Assembly: GCA_009787685.1 (NCBI GenBank)
Contig: WQSV01000063.1
Span: 1 to 7,601, forward strand
DNA: 7,601 nucleotides
Direction of reading: 5' to 3'
DNA from: Bacillota bacterium
GTDB lineage: Bacteria > Bacillota > Clostridia > Christensenellales > Pumilibacteraceae
Shown in pieces: positions 1 through 5,381 of the stretch. The translations under genes and the position numbers were made by a program. The notes under the pieces were generated by a model that saw only the letters and a list, made by a program, of their open reading frames with translations, searched no databases and was not told the DNA's origin. Numbering within the stretch: the stretch's first letter is position 1; every line of letters begins with the position of its first letter.

Positions 1-768
1 CATGTCTAATTCACGAAGACGTGAATGCACTCCAAGAACAAAGCCTGTGAGCCACCATGACCTTCCTTGTCTTTGCATAATCGGGCGATTGTTTCTTCGA
101 AGAACAAACTCCATGTCAATCATGTCGCAATCCTTAACGCTCTGATAAAGACCTCGTCTTCTTCGATGGTCTCTAACATAGAATCCAACTTCTGCACCTG
201 TAGTCATTCCATATTGACCCTTCCAAAGTTCAATTTTCCACCATTTGTTGTCATGGCGAAATTGCACTGGCTCACTGTCAATGACAAGTCCAATCCATGG
301 TGCGAGCCTGTCATACAAACGAGAATAACCAAAACGACGTTGAAAAGCATCTTTCGCGGCGAAAAAAATATTCCCAAAAGCGTCATATTTAAATCCTGAG
401 TAGGCAAAACCTAAATCTTTGTCTGCAATTTTGTCTGCAAAGTCTTGTTGGCATTGCAACCTGTCGCAATCCAAGCATATTTTTTTGCCAATAAACTTGT
501 CACTGAATCTGTCACACATTCTGATAACATTATCATTCGCAGTGTGAAAATCTTCATTGCAACTCGTTCTTCTTGCATCAATATTCCATGGAATGCTAGG
601 ACATTCACAATCCTTTCCACAGTTGCGAAATCTTTCGTCAACTTTTTTCAGTCCATTCTTAAATCTTCTTGCCAATCGTTTTCCTCTGACTACTGATATT
701 GTGATAAACAAAGCAAACACGAGAATAACCGCAAGAATGATTAAGGGAATTAGTATATAATTTGGCAT
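1..768 (-). CDS. DUF4474-like, membrane-anchored protein (3' end off the left edge)
   Basis: An open frame of 256 codons runs from ATG at 768 to the window edge without a stop, so the C-terminus is missing. Residues about 4-27 are one hydrophobic segment (YILIPLIILAVILVFAL), followed by the basic run RGKRLARRFK. This suggests an N-terminal anchor with the positive flank in the cytoplasm. Residues 50-106 hold eight cysteines (50, 54, 56, 70, 85, 98, 101, 106), including CGKDCEC and CLDC, which may bind metal or form disulfides. From about residue 120 the pattern FKYDAFGNIFF, FGYSRLYD, VIDSEPVQF and LWKGQYGMTTGAEVGFY matches my memory of DUF4474, a clostridial family of unknown function. The Shine-Dalgarno AGGAG (778-782) lies 9 bases before the ATG. 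The family call is recall, not a search. No function can be given. Confidence 0.8.
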   Translation of the reverse strand, partial: MPNYILIPLIILAVILVFALFITISVVRGKRLARRFKNGLKKVDERFRNCGKDCECPSIPWNIDARRTSCNEDFHTANDNVIRMCDRFSDKFIGKKICLDCDRLQCQQDFADKIADKDLGFAYSGFKYDAFGNIFFAAKDAFQRRFGYSRLYDRLAPWIGLVIDSEPVQFRHDNKWWKIELWKGQYGMTTGAEVGFYVRDHRRRRGLYQSVKDCDMIDMEFVLRRNNRPIMQRQGRSWWLTGFVLGVHSRLRELDM

Positions 769-848
769 AATAAAAAACTCCTACACACAAAAACCAATCT
801 AGTCGGCCAATTTGTATGTAGAAGTTTTAATGAATTTATTACATCATA

Positions 849-867
849 TGCTCATATTATATTACAT
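849..867. promoter_or_regulatory. Overlapping bidirectional promoter between the DUF4474-like gene and the metallophosphoesterase
   Basis: The plus-strand -10 box TATTAT (855-860) and a minus-strand TATAAT (861 down to 856) occupy almost the same bases. Counting from the boxes, transcripts would start near 867 (plus) and 849 (minus), 18 bases apart. That spacing is typical of symmetric bacterial bidirectional promoters. No convincing -35 hexamer is visible on either strand. The minus transcript would have an 81-base leader ending in a good ribosome binding site. The plus transcript would start at the ATG itself. Confidence 0.5.
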
Positions 868-1681
868 GTTCACACAAAAAAAATTAACTTCTCTTTTTAA
901 CAATGCAACAAGAATACCTTTCAATGATGATTCAAAAATGGTGTTTATGAGCGACGCTCACCGTGGTGAGGGTGGTGTGGCGGATGAATTTGCAAGAAAT
1001 CAAAATATTTTTTTGCACGCTCTTGACCACTATTCAGAAAATGGCTTTACCTTTTTTGAGATTGGTGACGGTGAAGAATTGTGGGAAAACAGACACATGA
1101 TTCGCATTAAAGAAACATATCATGAAATTTATGATATGTTTGAAAGCATGAAAGACAAAAGACGTTTTTTTCGCATTTTTGGAAATCACGACAAATCCAA
1201 CCGCAAACTAGGCATTCCCGAAGCACTTGTCTTGCAACACTCATCCAATAGTAACCAACACATTTTTCTCACACATGGTCATCAAGGTGACCTAATCAAT
1301 GACCAGCTATGGTGGCTAGGACGATTTTTGGTCAGATATATTTGGAAACCTCTTCAACTAACAGGCTTTGCAGATCCAACGCGTCCAGCAAGAAATTTCA
1401 AGAAAAAAAATAAAATCAGTTTCCGATTGTCAAAGTGGGCAAACAAAAACAGACTTTTATCTATTTTTGGACACACTCATCGTCCAACGATGAATGGTCC
1501 CGAGAAAAGTTTTTATGTGAACTGTGGCTCTGGAATTCATCCCGAAGCAATAACGGGTGTTGAAATTGAAAATTGCCAAATAAGCTTAATAACATGGAAG
1601 ATTCGCCCATGCAATAAAGGAATACTTCATGTCACTCGCAGTGTTTTAGTGTCGCACCAACTTCAAGATTATTTCAATTAA
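866..1681 (+). CDS. Calcineurin-like metallophosphoesterase
   Basis: A 271-aa soluble protein with the five-block signature of the calcineurin-like phosphoesterase fold, counted from the chosen start: D30-A-H32 (SDAHRG), G67-D68 (GDGEELWE), G106-N-H-D109, H137-G-H139 (THGHQGD) and G202-H-T-H205 (GHTHRP). These residues normally hold a two-metal centre that hydrolyses phosphomonoesters or diesters. The layout resembles LpxH-like or UDP-sugar-type phosphoesterases, but the substrate cannot be read from sequence. No signal peptide is seen, so it should act in the cytoplasm. The frame extends upstream to ATGs at 812, 830 and 848. I chose 866 because those lie before or within the -10 box and none has a good ribosome binding site. 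If 866 is right, the mRNA is leaderless. The gene converges on the S8 protease, with 28 bases between stop codons. Confidence 0.85.
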   Translation: MFTQKKLTSLFNNATRIPFNDDSKMVFMSDAHRGEGGVADEFARNQNIFLHALDHYSENGFTFFEIGDGEELWENRHMIRIKETYHEIYDMFESMKDKRRFFRIFGNHDKSNRKLGIPEALVLQHSSNSNQHIFLTHGHQGDLINDQLWWLGRFLVRYIWKPLQLTGFADPTRPARNFKKKNKISFRLSKWANKNRLLSIFGHTHRPTMNGPEKSFYVNCGSGIHPEAITGVEIENCQISLITWKIRPCNKGILHVTRSVLVSHQLQDYFN

Positions 1682-1709
1682 TATTAAACCACAACTAGCG
1701 TTTCCTAGA

Positions 1710-2801
1710 TTAAATTTCATCAATAAAATCCAAACTCAACATTCCTTGCCCGACTTCATTTTTGGGGTATGGAAGAGCTTTTGCATTTTTTAAAAGTAGT
1801 TCTTTAACACGATTTGGACTCAAGCGTGGATTTTTTTGAAGCATTAAACAGCATGCAGAAGCCACAATTGGTGCTGCCATGCTTGTTCCGCTCTGAGGGA
1901 TGCAACCGTTTTTTTGAAGTGTTGCTATGTTTCTTGCATGAGCGATGATGTCGGGCTTTGTTGATTTTTCGAGTCTTCCACGAGAAGAAAAATCACAAGG
2001 CCCAATTTCTCCCTTTTCATTTTTGCAAGCTCCTCCGACTGTTATGACATCGCGCGATATTCCCGGTGAAGTTATTGTTCCAGATTTCTCTCCTGAATTT
2101 CCCGCGCTAGTCACAACCACTACTCCCGACTTCCAAAGTGCGCTCGCCCCTTCGGACAATGGATCGACTCCGTCTGTTATTGGCTCAGCCCCAAAAGACA
2201 TGCAAACGACTTTTATGTTGTGCTTTTTGCGATTTAAATAAATCCACTGCATTGCTTCAAGTATTTTAAATGCCCCGCCTTCGCCATTGTTTGAAATTGC
2301 TTTGAGTGCTATAATATTTGCTCTCGGGACAATGCCTTGAAATTCTTTTTTTGTTGTTAGTCCGTTTGACGCAATTATTGAAGCAACTGCCGTGCCATGG
2401 CCATTGTCGTCATAGGGAGATTTGATTCCATTGACAAAATCCTTGAAAATCACTCTGTTTTTTGGCATGAAAAAATCGACATGTGGCCTTATTCCCGTGT
2501 CTATGACCGCAACAGTTGTTCCTTGTCCAAAGTTTTTTTTGTCATAATATGCATCAAGTTCGGGGTTTTGATGAGGAAAATAGACTTCTTGATGAAACGA
2601 ACAAGTCTTGACAGTGGTGTGAGATGCTATTGCACGAATCAATTTGTTGGACTGCAATTTTGAAATTTCACACGAAGAAACACTCGCTCCATAAGCATTG
2701 ATGAATGGAAACGAGTTCGTTATTTGATAAGATAGTTCTTTTCGCAAAGTGAAAAAATCTTTTTTGTCAGACGTGAAAAGAACGCATTTAGTATCAATCA
2801 T
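1710..2801 (-). CDS. Intracellular subtilisin-like serine protease (S8 family)
   Basis: A complete 363-aa peptidase. The catalytic triad is Asp101 (VAVIDTGI), His135 (DDNGHGTAVAS) and Ser307 (GTSMAAP). Asn235 (SAGNSG) is the oxyanion-hole residue. The N-terminus (MIDTKCVLFTSDKKDFF) is not a signal peptide, so the enzyme should stay in the cytoplasm like the AprX/Isp types. Residues 1 to about 65 precede the catalytic domain and have the size of a subtilisin I9-like propeptide that could keep the enzyme latent; this is inferred from position. There is no domain after the catalytic core. The ATG follows the TAG of the 99-aa gene directly, with GAGG eight bases upstream inside that gene, so translation is probably coupled. 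Substrates are unknown. Intracellular members are usually linked to protein turnover in stress or sporulation. Confidence 0.93.
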   Translation of the reverse strand: MIDTKCVLFTSDKKDFFTLRKELSYQITNSFPFINAYGASVSSCEISKLQSNKLIRAIASHTTVKTCSFHQEVYFPHQNPELDAYYDKKNFGQGTTVAVIDTGIRPHVDFFMPKNRVIFKDFVNGIKSPYDDNGHGTAVASIIASNGLTTKKEFQGIVPRANIIALKAISNNGEGGAFKILEAMQWIYLNRKKHNIKVVCMSFGAEPITDGVDPLSEGASALWKSGVVVVTSAGNSGEKSGTITSPGISRDVITVGGACKNEKGEIGPCDFSSRGRLEKSTKPDIIAHARNIATLQKNGCIPQSGTSMAAPIVASACCLMLQKNPRLSPNRVKELLLKNAKALPYPKNEVGQGMLSLDFIDEI

Positions 2802-3101
2802 CTAGATATCCTCGGAGTTTAAAAGAGTTATCAAATTGTGAAGTTTTTCATATTGCGTTTGCGACAAATGTGGTCTTAAAAATTCAACTGATGATTTCAT
2901 TTGCTCCCCATCATATGTCCCTTCCGCTCGTTGGGTTCTCACCTTTTTGACCAGTTCGTTGATGAGTCCGTCTTCGTCAAGTTTTGAATATTTTTCAAAT
3001 GCTTCTTGAACCCTTTCTTCCGCATCTCCAACATCGCCTGCTATTTTTTTAAGCTTTTCTTCACTAAAGTTGCTTTTGTTAAAGTTTGATAATTGTTTCA
3101 T
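2802..3101 (-). CDS. Unrecognised 99-aa charged helical protein, first gene of the protease operon
   Basis: I do not recognise this family. The protein is highly charged and looks mostly helical (EEKLKKIAGDVGDAEERV, EAFEKYSKLDEDGLINELV). It has no cysteines, no membrane segment and no signal peptide. The frame is open back to an ATG at 3152, but that lies upstream of the predicted transcript start (about 3135). ATG at 3101 follows AAGGAG with a long 13-base spacer and is preferred. Its stop abuts the start of the S8 protease with no gap, so the two are co-transcribed and probably made in a fixed ratio. This placement suggests an adaptor, inhibitor or regulated substrate of the protease, but nothing in the sequence proves it. 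The first gene on the other side of its promoter is the Met-rich 115-aa protein. Confidence 0.75.
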   Translation of the reverse strand: MKQLSNFNKSNFSEEKLKKIAGDVGDAEERVQEAFEKYSKLDEDGLINELVKKVRTQRAEGTYDGEQMKSSVEFLRPHLSQTQYEKLHNLITLLNSEDI

Positions 3102-3134
3102 GATATGTAATGTTCTCCTTTTTTTATTTGTTTC

Positions 3135-3172
3135 CGTTACTATTATATTCACAAGAGCATATAATAGTGATA
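3135..3172. promoter_or_regulatory. Symmetric divergent promoter (protease operon / 115-aa gene)
   Basis: CTATTATAT (3140-3148) and ATATAATAG (3159-3167) form a perfect 9-bp inverted repeat around a 10-base centre. Each arm holds a consensus TATAAT: plus strand 3160-3165, minus strand 3147 down to 3142. Predicted transcript starts are near 3172 (plus) and 3135 (minus). The -35 region of each direction falls on the other promoter's -10 arm, so one polymerase footprint should exclude the other. Clear -35 hexamers are missing on both sides. Confidence 0.6.
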
Positions 3173-3173
3173 T

Positions 3174-3521
3174 ATGGATATAAATACTTTACTCCCACTT
3201 TTTTTAAACAGAGGAGCGAACAACTCTCAACAAAACAGCGAGACTCCAAACATTGGAGGAGCAAGCATGGGCGGAGATATGATGGGTGCAATGCTTATGC
3301 AAATGATGTCAAAGGATAGAAAAACTGATTCGAATGACATGGTCACATCATTAATTAAACAACGTCTTTCGAAAGATAATCCGCAACTTGCTCCAATGGT
3401 TCAGCTTTTGACAACGAATCTTTCTTCACAAAAAAAAGAAAAAAGAAGAGCCCAAGGCTTTTCTCCAATAAAAAGAATAGTCCCAAATGAAATTTTGGGA
3501 CTGATGACTAAATTAATTTAA
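3174..3521 (+). CDS. Unrecognised Met-rich 115-aa protein
   Basis: I do not recognise this small protein. It starts MDINTLLPLFLN, followed by a Ser/Asn/Gly linker. Residues 32-45 are strikingly Met-rich (MGGDMMGAMLMQMM), and a Lys/Arg-rich patch (SSQKKEKRRAQ) lies near residues 84-94. There is no signal peptide and no cysteine. ATG 3174 is the most upstream start: an in-frame TGA sits two codons before it and the next Met is residue 32. No Shine-Dalgarno precedes it, and the TATAAT box ends 8 bases before the ATG, so the mRNA is probably leaderless. The stop codon lies inside the TTAATTAA that opens the downstream island. The last 15 codons also encode a strong hairpin that looks like a terminator for the opposite strand. 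It may work with the divergent protease operon; this is context only. Confidence 0.65.
   Translation: MDINTLLPLFLNRGANNSQQNSETPNIGGASMGGDMMGAMLMQMMSKDRKTDSNDMVTSLIKQRLSKDNPQLAPMVQLLTTNLSSQKKEKRRAQGFSPIKRIVPNEILGLMTKLI
3470..3502 (-). terminator. Rho-independent terminator for minus-strand transcripts, inside the 115-aa gene
   Basis: AGTCCCAAA (3479-3487) and TTTGGGACT (3494-3502) form a perfect 9-bp stem with a 6-base loop. Read on the minus strand the hairpin is followed after one base by TTCTTTTT (3477 down to 3470), a usable U-tract. On the plus strand no T-run follows, so it should act only on leftward transcripts. Such transcripts could come from the DUF2130-like gene, giving a 3' UTR of about 450 bases, or from a minus-strand start inside the island. 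Confidence 0.6.
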
Positions 3522-3672
3522 TTAAAGTTGAAAGTTGAAAAAATTTGTTTTATTTTTACTTCATTTTGAATCGTAATCGGTCACGTAGCGGTGTTGTTTG
3601 CCAATGTCTTCGACATCGAAAAACAGTATCGTCATAAAGCCCAATTGCTGCAAAGCACTTATAATGCAAAGA

Positions 3673-3701
3673 TTGCAAATACAGAAAAATTTAGGTATAC
3701 T
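3673..3701 (+). promoter_or_regulatory. Sigma-A-type promoter reading into the structured segment
   Basis: TTGCAA (3673-3678) and TATACT (3696-3701) are separated by exactly 17 bases, giving a predicted start near 3708. No protein start follows, only the foldable segment. Both hexamers and the spacing are identical to the promoter upstream of the DUF2130-like gene. An overlapping minus-strand pair, TTGAAA (3721 down to 3716) and TATACC (3699 down to 3694) with a 16-base spacer, could fire leftward toward the terminator at 3470-3502. Confidence 0.5.
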
Positions 3702-3742
3702 ACTTCACACAGCGTTTTCAAAATGAGTATTTGATAAAATTT

Positions 3743-3827
3743 TTGTTTGCAGAGGATGGCGTCTCCTACCACTCGTTCATTATTTCATATCACCCGTTCG
3801 GTCGGTCGGGGATGCCCGCAAAAACAA
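3743..3827 (+). ncRNA. Candidate structured non-coding RNA core
   Basis: A GC-rich patch in AT-rich surroundings folds into a two-part stem. The outer helix pairs TTTGC (3746-3750) with GCAAA (3818-3822) and extends by TTG (3743-3745) with CAA (3825-3827) across a two-base bulge. The inner helix pairs GGCGTCTCC (3758-3766) with GGGGATGCC (3808-3816), nine pairs including two G-U wobbles. A further ACC/GGT pairing is possible in the 41-base loop. The wobbles would be A-C mismatches in the complementary RNA, so the plus strand is the likely sense, which agrees with the promoter at 3673-3701. The 3' end is not marked by a plus-strand terminator. I cannot match it to a named RNA family. A short open plus frame crosses it but has no good start. 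Confidence 0.45.
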
Positions 3828-3949
3828 TAAATCTCTTTAAATATTTTCCAAAAAAGCAGGTTGTTTGAATAGGACACCCATAAAGAAAAAAATTAGCATT
3901 AACGAGGACAATTTCTAAATTAATTTTGACTTCACTTTTAAACTTTCAC

Positions 3950-5104
3950 TTAATTAAGCTCAAACTTGTCGATCATGGTTTGATTTCCTTTTGATAGTGT
4001 TTTTATTGTGACTTTTTCGCCCATTTGGTCAGCAATTCTAAAATGTTTTTCTGATGTGATTAATGCTTCTTTTGCTTTTTCAAGACGAATTATTGTGTTG
4101 TCAATTTCAGTGATTGCTTCTTGAAACCTTTCATTTGCAAGTCTGTGTTTTTCTGAAACCTTGCCTTTATAGCTATTTAGTCTGTCCTCAAAATTTTCGA
4201 TGTCGATGTTTTGCTCTCGAATTAATGCCAATTCTTTTTTGTAGTGCATTGAATTTTGAGCGGCGTTTTTGAGTAGTGTTATCATTGGAATGAAGCACTG
4301 AGGACGAATGACATACATTTTTTCATGGCGAAACGAAACATCCGCAATTCCAGCGTTGTAGAATTCGTTTTCGATTTCAAGGAGCGAAACCAAAACAGCA
4401 TACTCGCATTTTTTTTCGACTCTGTCTTTGTGTAGTTTGTCAAAAAAGTCTTCGTTGCGTTTTTTTGTTGCAGTCAAATCTTCTTCGTTTTTCATCTCAA
4501 ACATAATTGACACGATTTCATTACCGCTCTCGTCAAAATCTCGATAGATATAATCGCCCTTTGTTCCCTGCTTGTGGTCATTGTCTTTTCCGAATTGCGC
4601 GTTCTTGAATGCAGTCATTCGAAGTTTGTTGAACTCGGTTTCGCAATGTTGTTCAAGTGATTCTCCGACCAATTTTGTCGAGAGTTTTGCTTTCATGTCT
4701 TTGTAGCGATCGATTAGCTCATCTTTTCCTTTTAGTTCAAATTGATGTCTTTCCTTCAAGGAAACAATTTCGATTTGTGATTGGGCTTTTGACGAAGAAA
4801 GCTCATTTTTTAGATCCGAACTTTCTTTTTCTATTTTTGAAATTGCTTCACTGACTGCAAGTTTTTTTTCAAGTTCCGCTTTGCTAAGTTGTCCTTTCAA
4901 TTCGGCTATCTCTTTTTCTTTTTCAGCGCTGAGTTCTGCTTTTTCTTTATCGTTTTTTTGAGCAATGACAAACTGTCTAATTTTGAGTTCTTTTTCCAGC
5001 TCCTTTGCAAACTCTTCGTCTTTGACTTGTTTTAAAATGCTCGCAAATCCTTGAGCATCCATTGAAAATTTTTCATTACATTTTGGGCATTTTATTTCGT
5101 TCAT
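3950..5104 (-). CDS. DUF2130-like coiled-coil protein with PD-(D/E)XK-like motif
   Basis: A 384-aa protein. It opens with CPKC (residues 6-9), half of a zinc ribbon. Residues about 28-145 are a long Lys/Glu-rich coiled coil (KELEKELKIRQ through KGKDELIDRYKDMKAK). The conserved domain follows at about 150-290 (ESLEQHCETEFN, GTKGDYIYRD, IMFEMKNE, VIRPQCFIPMI), and the C-terminus is a second helical stretch. Asp184 and Glu203-x-Lys205 sit on predicted strands like the D...ExK of PD-(D/E)XK nucleases. That is an inference; the family has no established function that I know of. The frame opens at 5146, but ATG 5104 matches the family start (MNEIKCPKC) and has AAGGAA eight bases upstream. It is a single-gene unit with its own promoter near 5302-5330 and a leader of about 190 bases. 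No restriction or toxin partner gene is nearby. Confidence 0.85.
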   Translation of the reverse strand: MNEIKCPKCNEKFSMDAQGFASILKQVKDEEFAKELEKELKIRQFVIAQKNDKEKAELSAEKEKEIAELKGQLSKAELEKKLAVSEAISKIEKESSDLKNELSSSKAQSQIEIVSLKERHQFELKGKDELIDRYKDMKAKLSTKLVGESLEQHCETEFNKLRMTAFKNAQFGKDNDHKQGTKGDYIYRDFDESGNEIVSIMFEMKNEEDLTATKKRNEDFFDKLHKDRVEKKCEYAVLVSLLEIENEFYNAGIADVSFRHEKMYVIRPQCFIPMITLLKNAAQNSMHYKKELALIREQNIDIENFEDRLNSYKGKVSEKHRLANERFQEAITEIDNTIIRLEKAKEALITSEKHFRIADQMGEKVTIKTLSKGNQTMIDKFELN

Positions 5105-5133
5105 TTGTTTAAATTCCTTCGCGCTTGATGTGC

Positions 5134-5303
5134 CTAGAGTCAACAAAACTTAAAATAGGAATATGGATTTGTGCGAATTCTAAATGCCAACCTTAGTGAA
5201 AGTCTTGTTTCTCGTGTTTTAAGCATGCGAAACTGTTTGTTTCATGAAGAGTCGCAAAAAAGCGCATGAACCATGTTTCAATTTTAAGTTTTGTTGACTA
5301 TAG
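5134..5303 (-). promoter_or_regulatory. Inverted-repeat-closed 5' leader of the DUF2130-like gene
   Basis: Bases 5138-5156 (AGTCAACAAA...) and 5281-5299 (...TTTGTTGACT) are perfect reverse complements over 19 bp. After one mismatch, CTA/TAG adds three outer pairs. The arms are 124 bases apart. The predicted minus-strand transcript start (about 5295) falls inside the right arm. The first ~15 bases of the mRNA could therefore pair with a segment ending 33 bases before the ATG and about 20 bases before the ribosome binding site. Inside, on the minus strand, CATGAAAC pairs with GTTTCGCATG across a two-base bulge around AAACA. This may be a regulatory leader, a small RNA or a mobile palindromic element. 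No known riboswitch or T-box motif was recognised. Confidence 0.5.
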
Positions 5304-5330
5304 TATACCATAGCTTTTTTGTTGTTGCAA
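5302..5330 (-). promoter_or_regulatory. Promoter of the DUF2130-like gene
   Basis: On the minus strand TTGCAA (5330 down to 5325), a 17-base spacer and TATACT (5307 down to 5302) are seen, with an extended -10 TGG just before TATACT. The predicted start is near 5295, giving a leader of about 190 bases. This is the best-formed promoter in the window. Confidence 0.65.
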
Positions 5331-5346
5331 GTATTTCCAATACTTA

Positions 5347-5375
5347 TTCACTATTCTCTCAAATGCTCATATTAT
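5347..5375 (+). promoter_or_regulatory. murI promoter, with start codon at the predicted +1
   Basis: TTCACT (5347-5352, four of six matches to the -35 consensus), a 17-base spacer and TATTAT (5370-5375) are visible. The standard distance puts the transcript start at about 5382, the G of the GTG start codon. The stretch ATGCTCATATTAT is repeated exactly before the metallophosphoesterase start. Confidence 0.6.
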
Positions 5376-5381
5376 GTTTAG

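Larger units (their letters stand above)
3508..3957. repeat. Gene-free island bounded by imperfect inverted repeats
   Basis: The 428 bases between the two stop codons (3522-3949) have no convincing gene. At the left end TTAATTAA (3518-3525) is followed by AGTTGAAAGTTGAAAA. The right end, read on the minus strand from 3957, is TTAATTAA followed by GTGAAAGTTTAAAA. These are matching arms with two single-base gaps and one substitution. The stop codons of both flanking genes lie inside these arms. A 12-base direct copy, CTAAATTAATTT, also occurs at 3508-3519 and 3915-3926. The arms are AT-rich, so some similarity may be chance. Inside are a promoter-like sequence and a GC-rich foldable segment. 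Only tiny frames exist, for example a 24-codon minus-strand frame ending near 3568. Confidence 0.45.

Noticed and set aside
67..760. Several short open frames on both strands over 67-760
   Set aside because: They are out-of-frame shadows of the long minus-strand DUF4474-like frame, which has an SD, a membrane segment and recognisable domain motifs.
1695..1708. CTAG...CTAG hairpin between the phosphoesterase and the S8 protease
   Set aside because: The stem is only 4 bp with no T-run, too weak to call a terminator.
3102..3152. Longer N-terminus for the 99-aa protein (start at 3152)
   Set aside because: That ATG lies upstream of the predicted transcript start and has no ribosome binding site. 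The start at 3101 follows AAGGAG.
3546..3620. Minus-strand 24-codon frame starting MTILFFDVEDIG
   Set aside because: It has no ribosome binding site and no family I recognise, and 24 codons is close to what chance gives. It may be a remnant or part of an RNA.
3739..3868. Plus-strand short frame FAEDGVSYHSFIISYHPF crossing the candidate RNA
   Set aside because: It has no plausible start codon with an SD, and the base pairing explains the conserved-looking GC-rich patch better than a peptide does.
5219..5272. Possible T-box or known riboswitch in the DUF2130-like leader
   Set aside because: No T-box sequence or other riboswitch core that I know could be found, so only an unnamed structured leader is reported.
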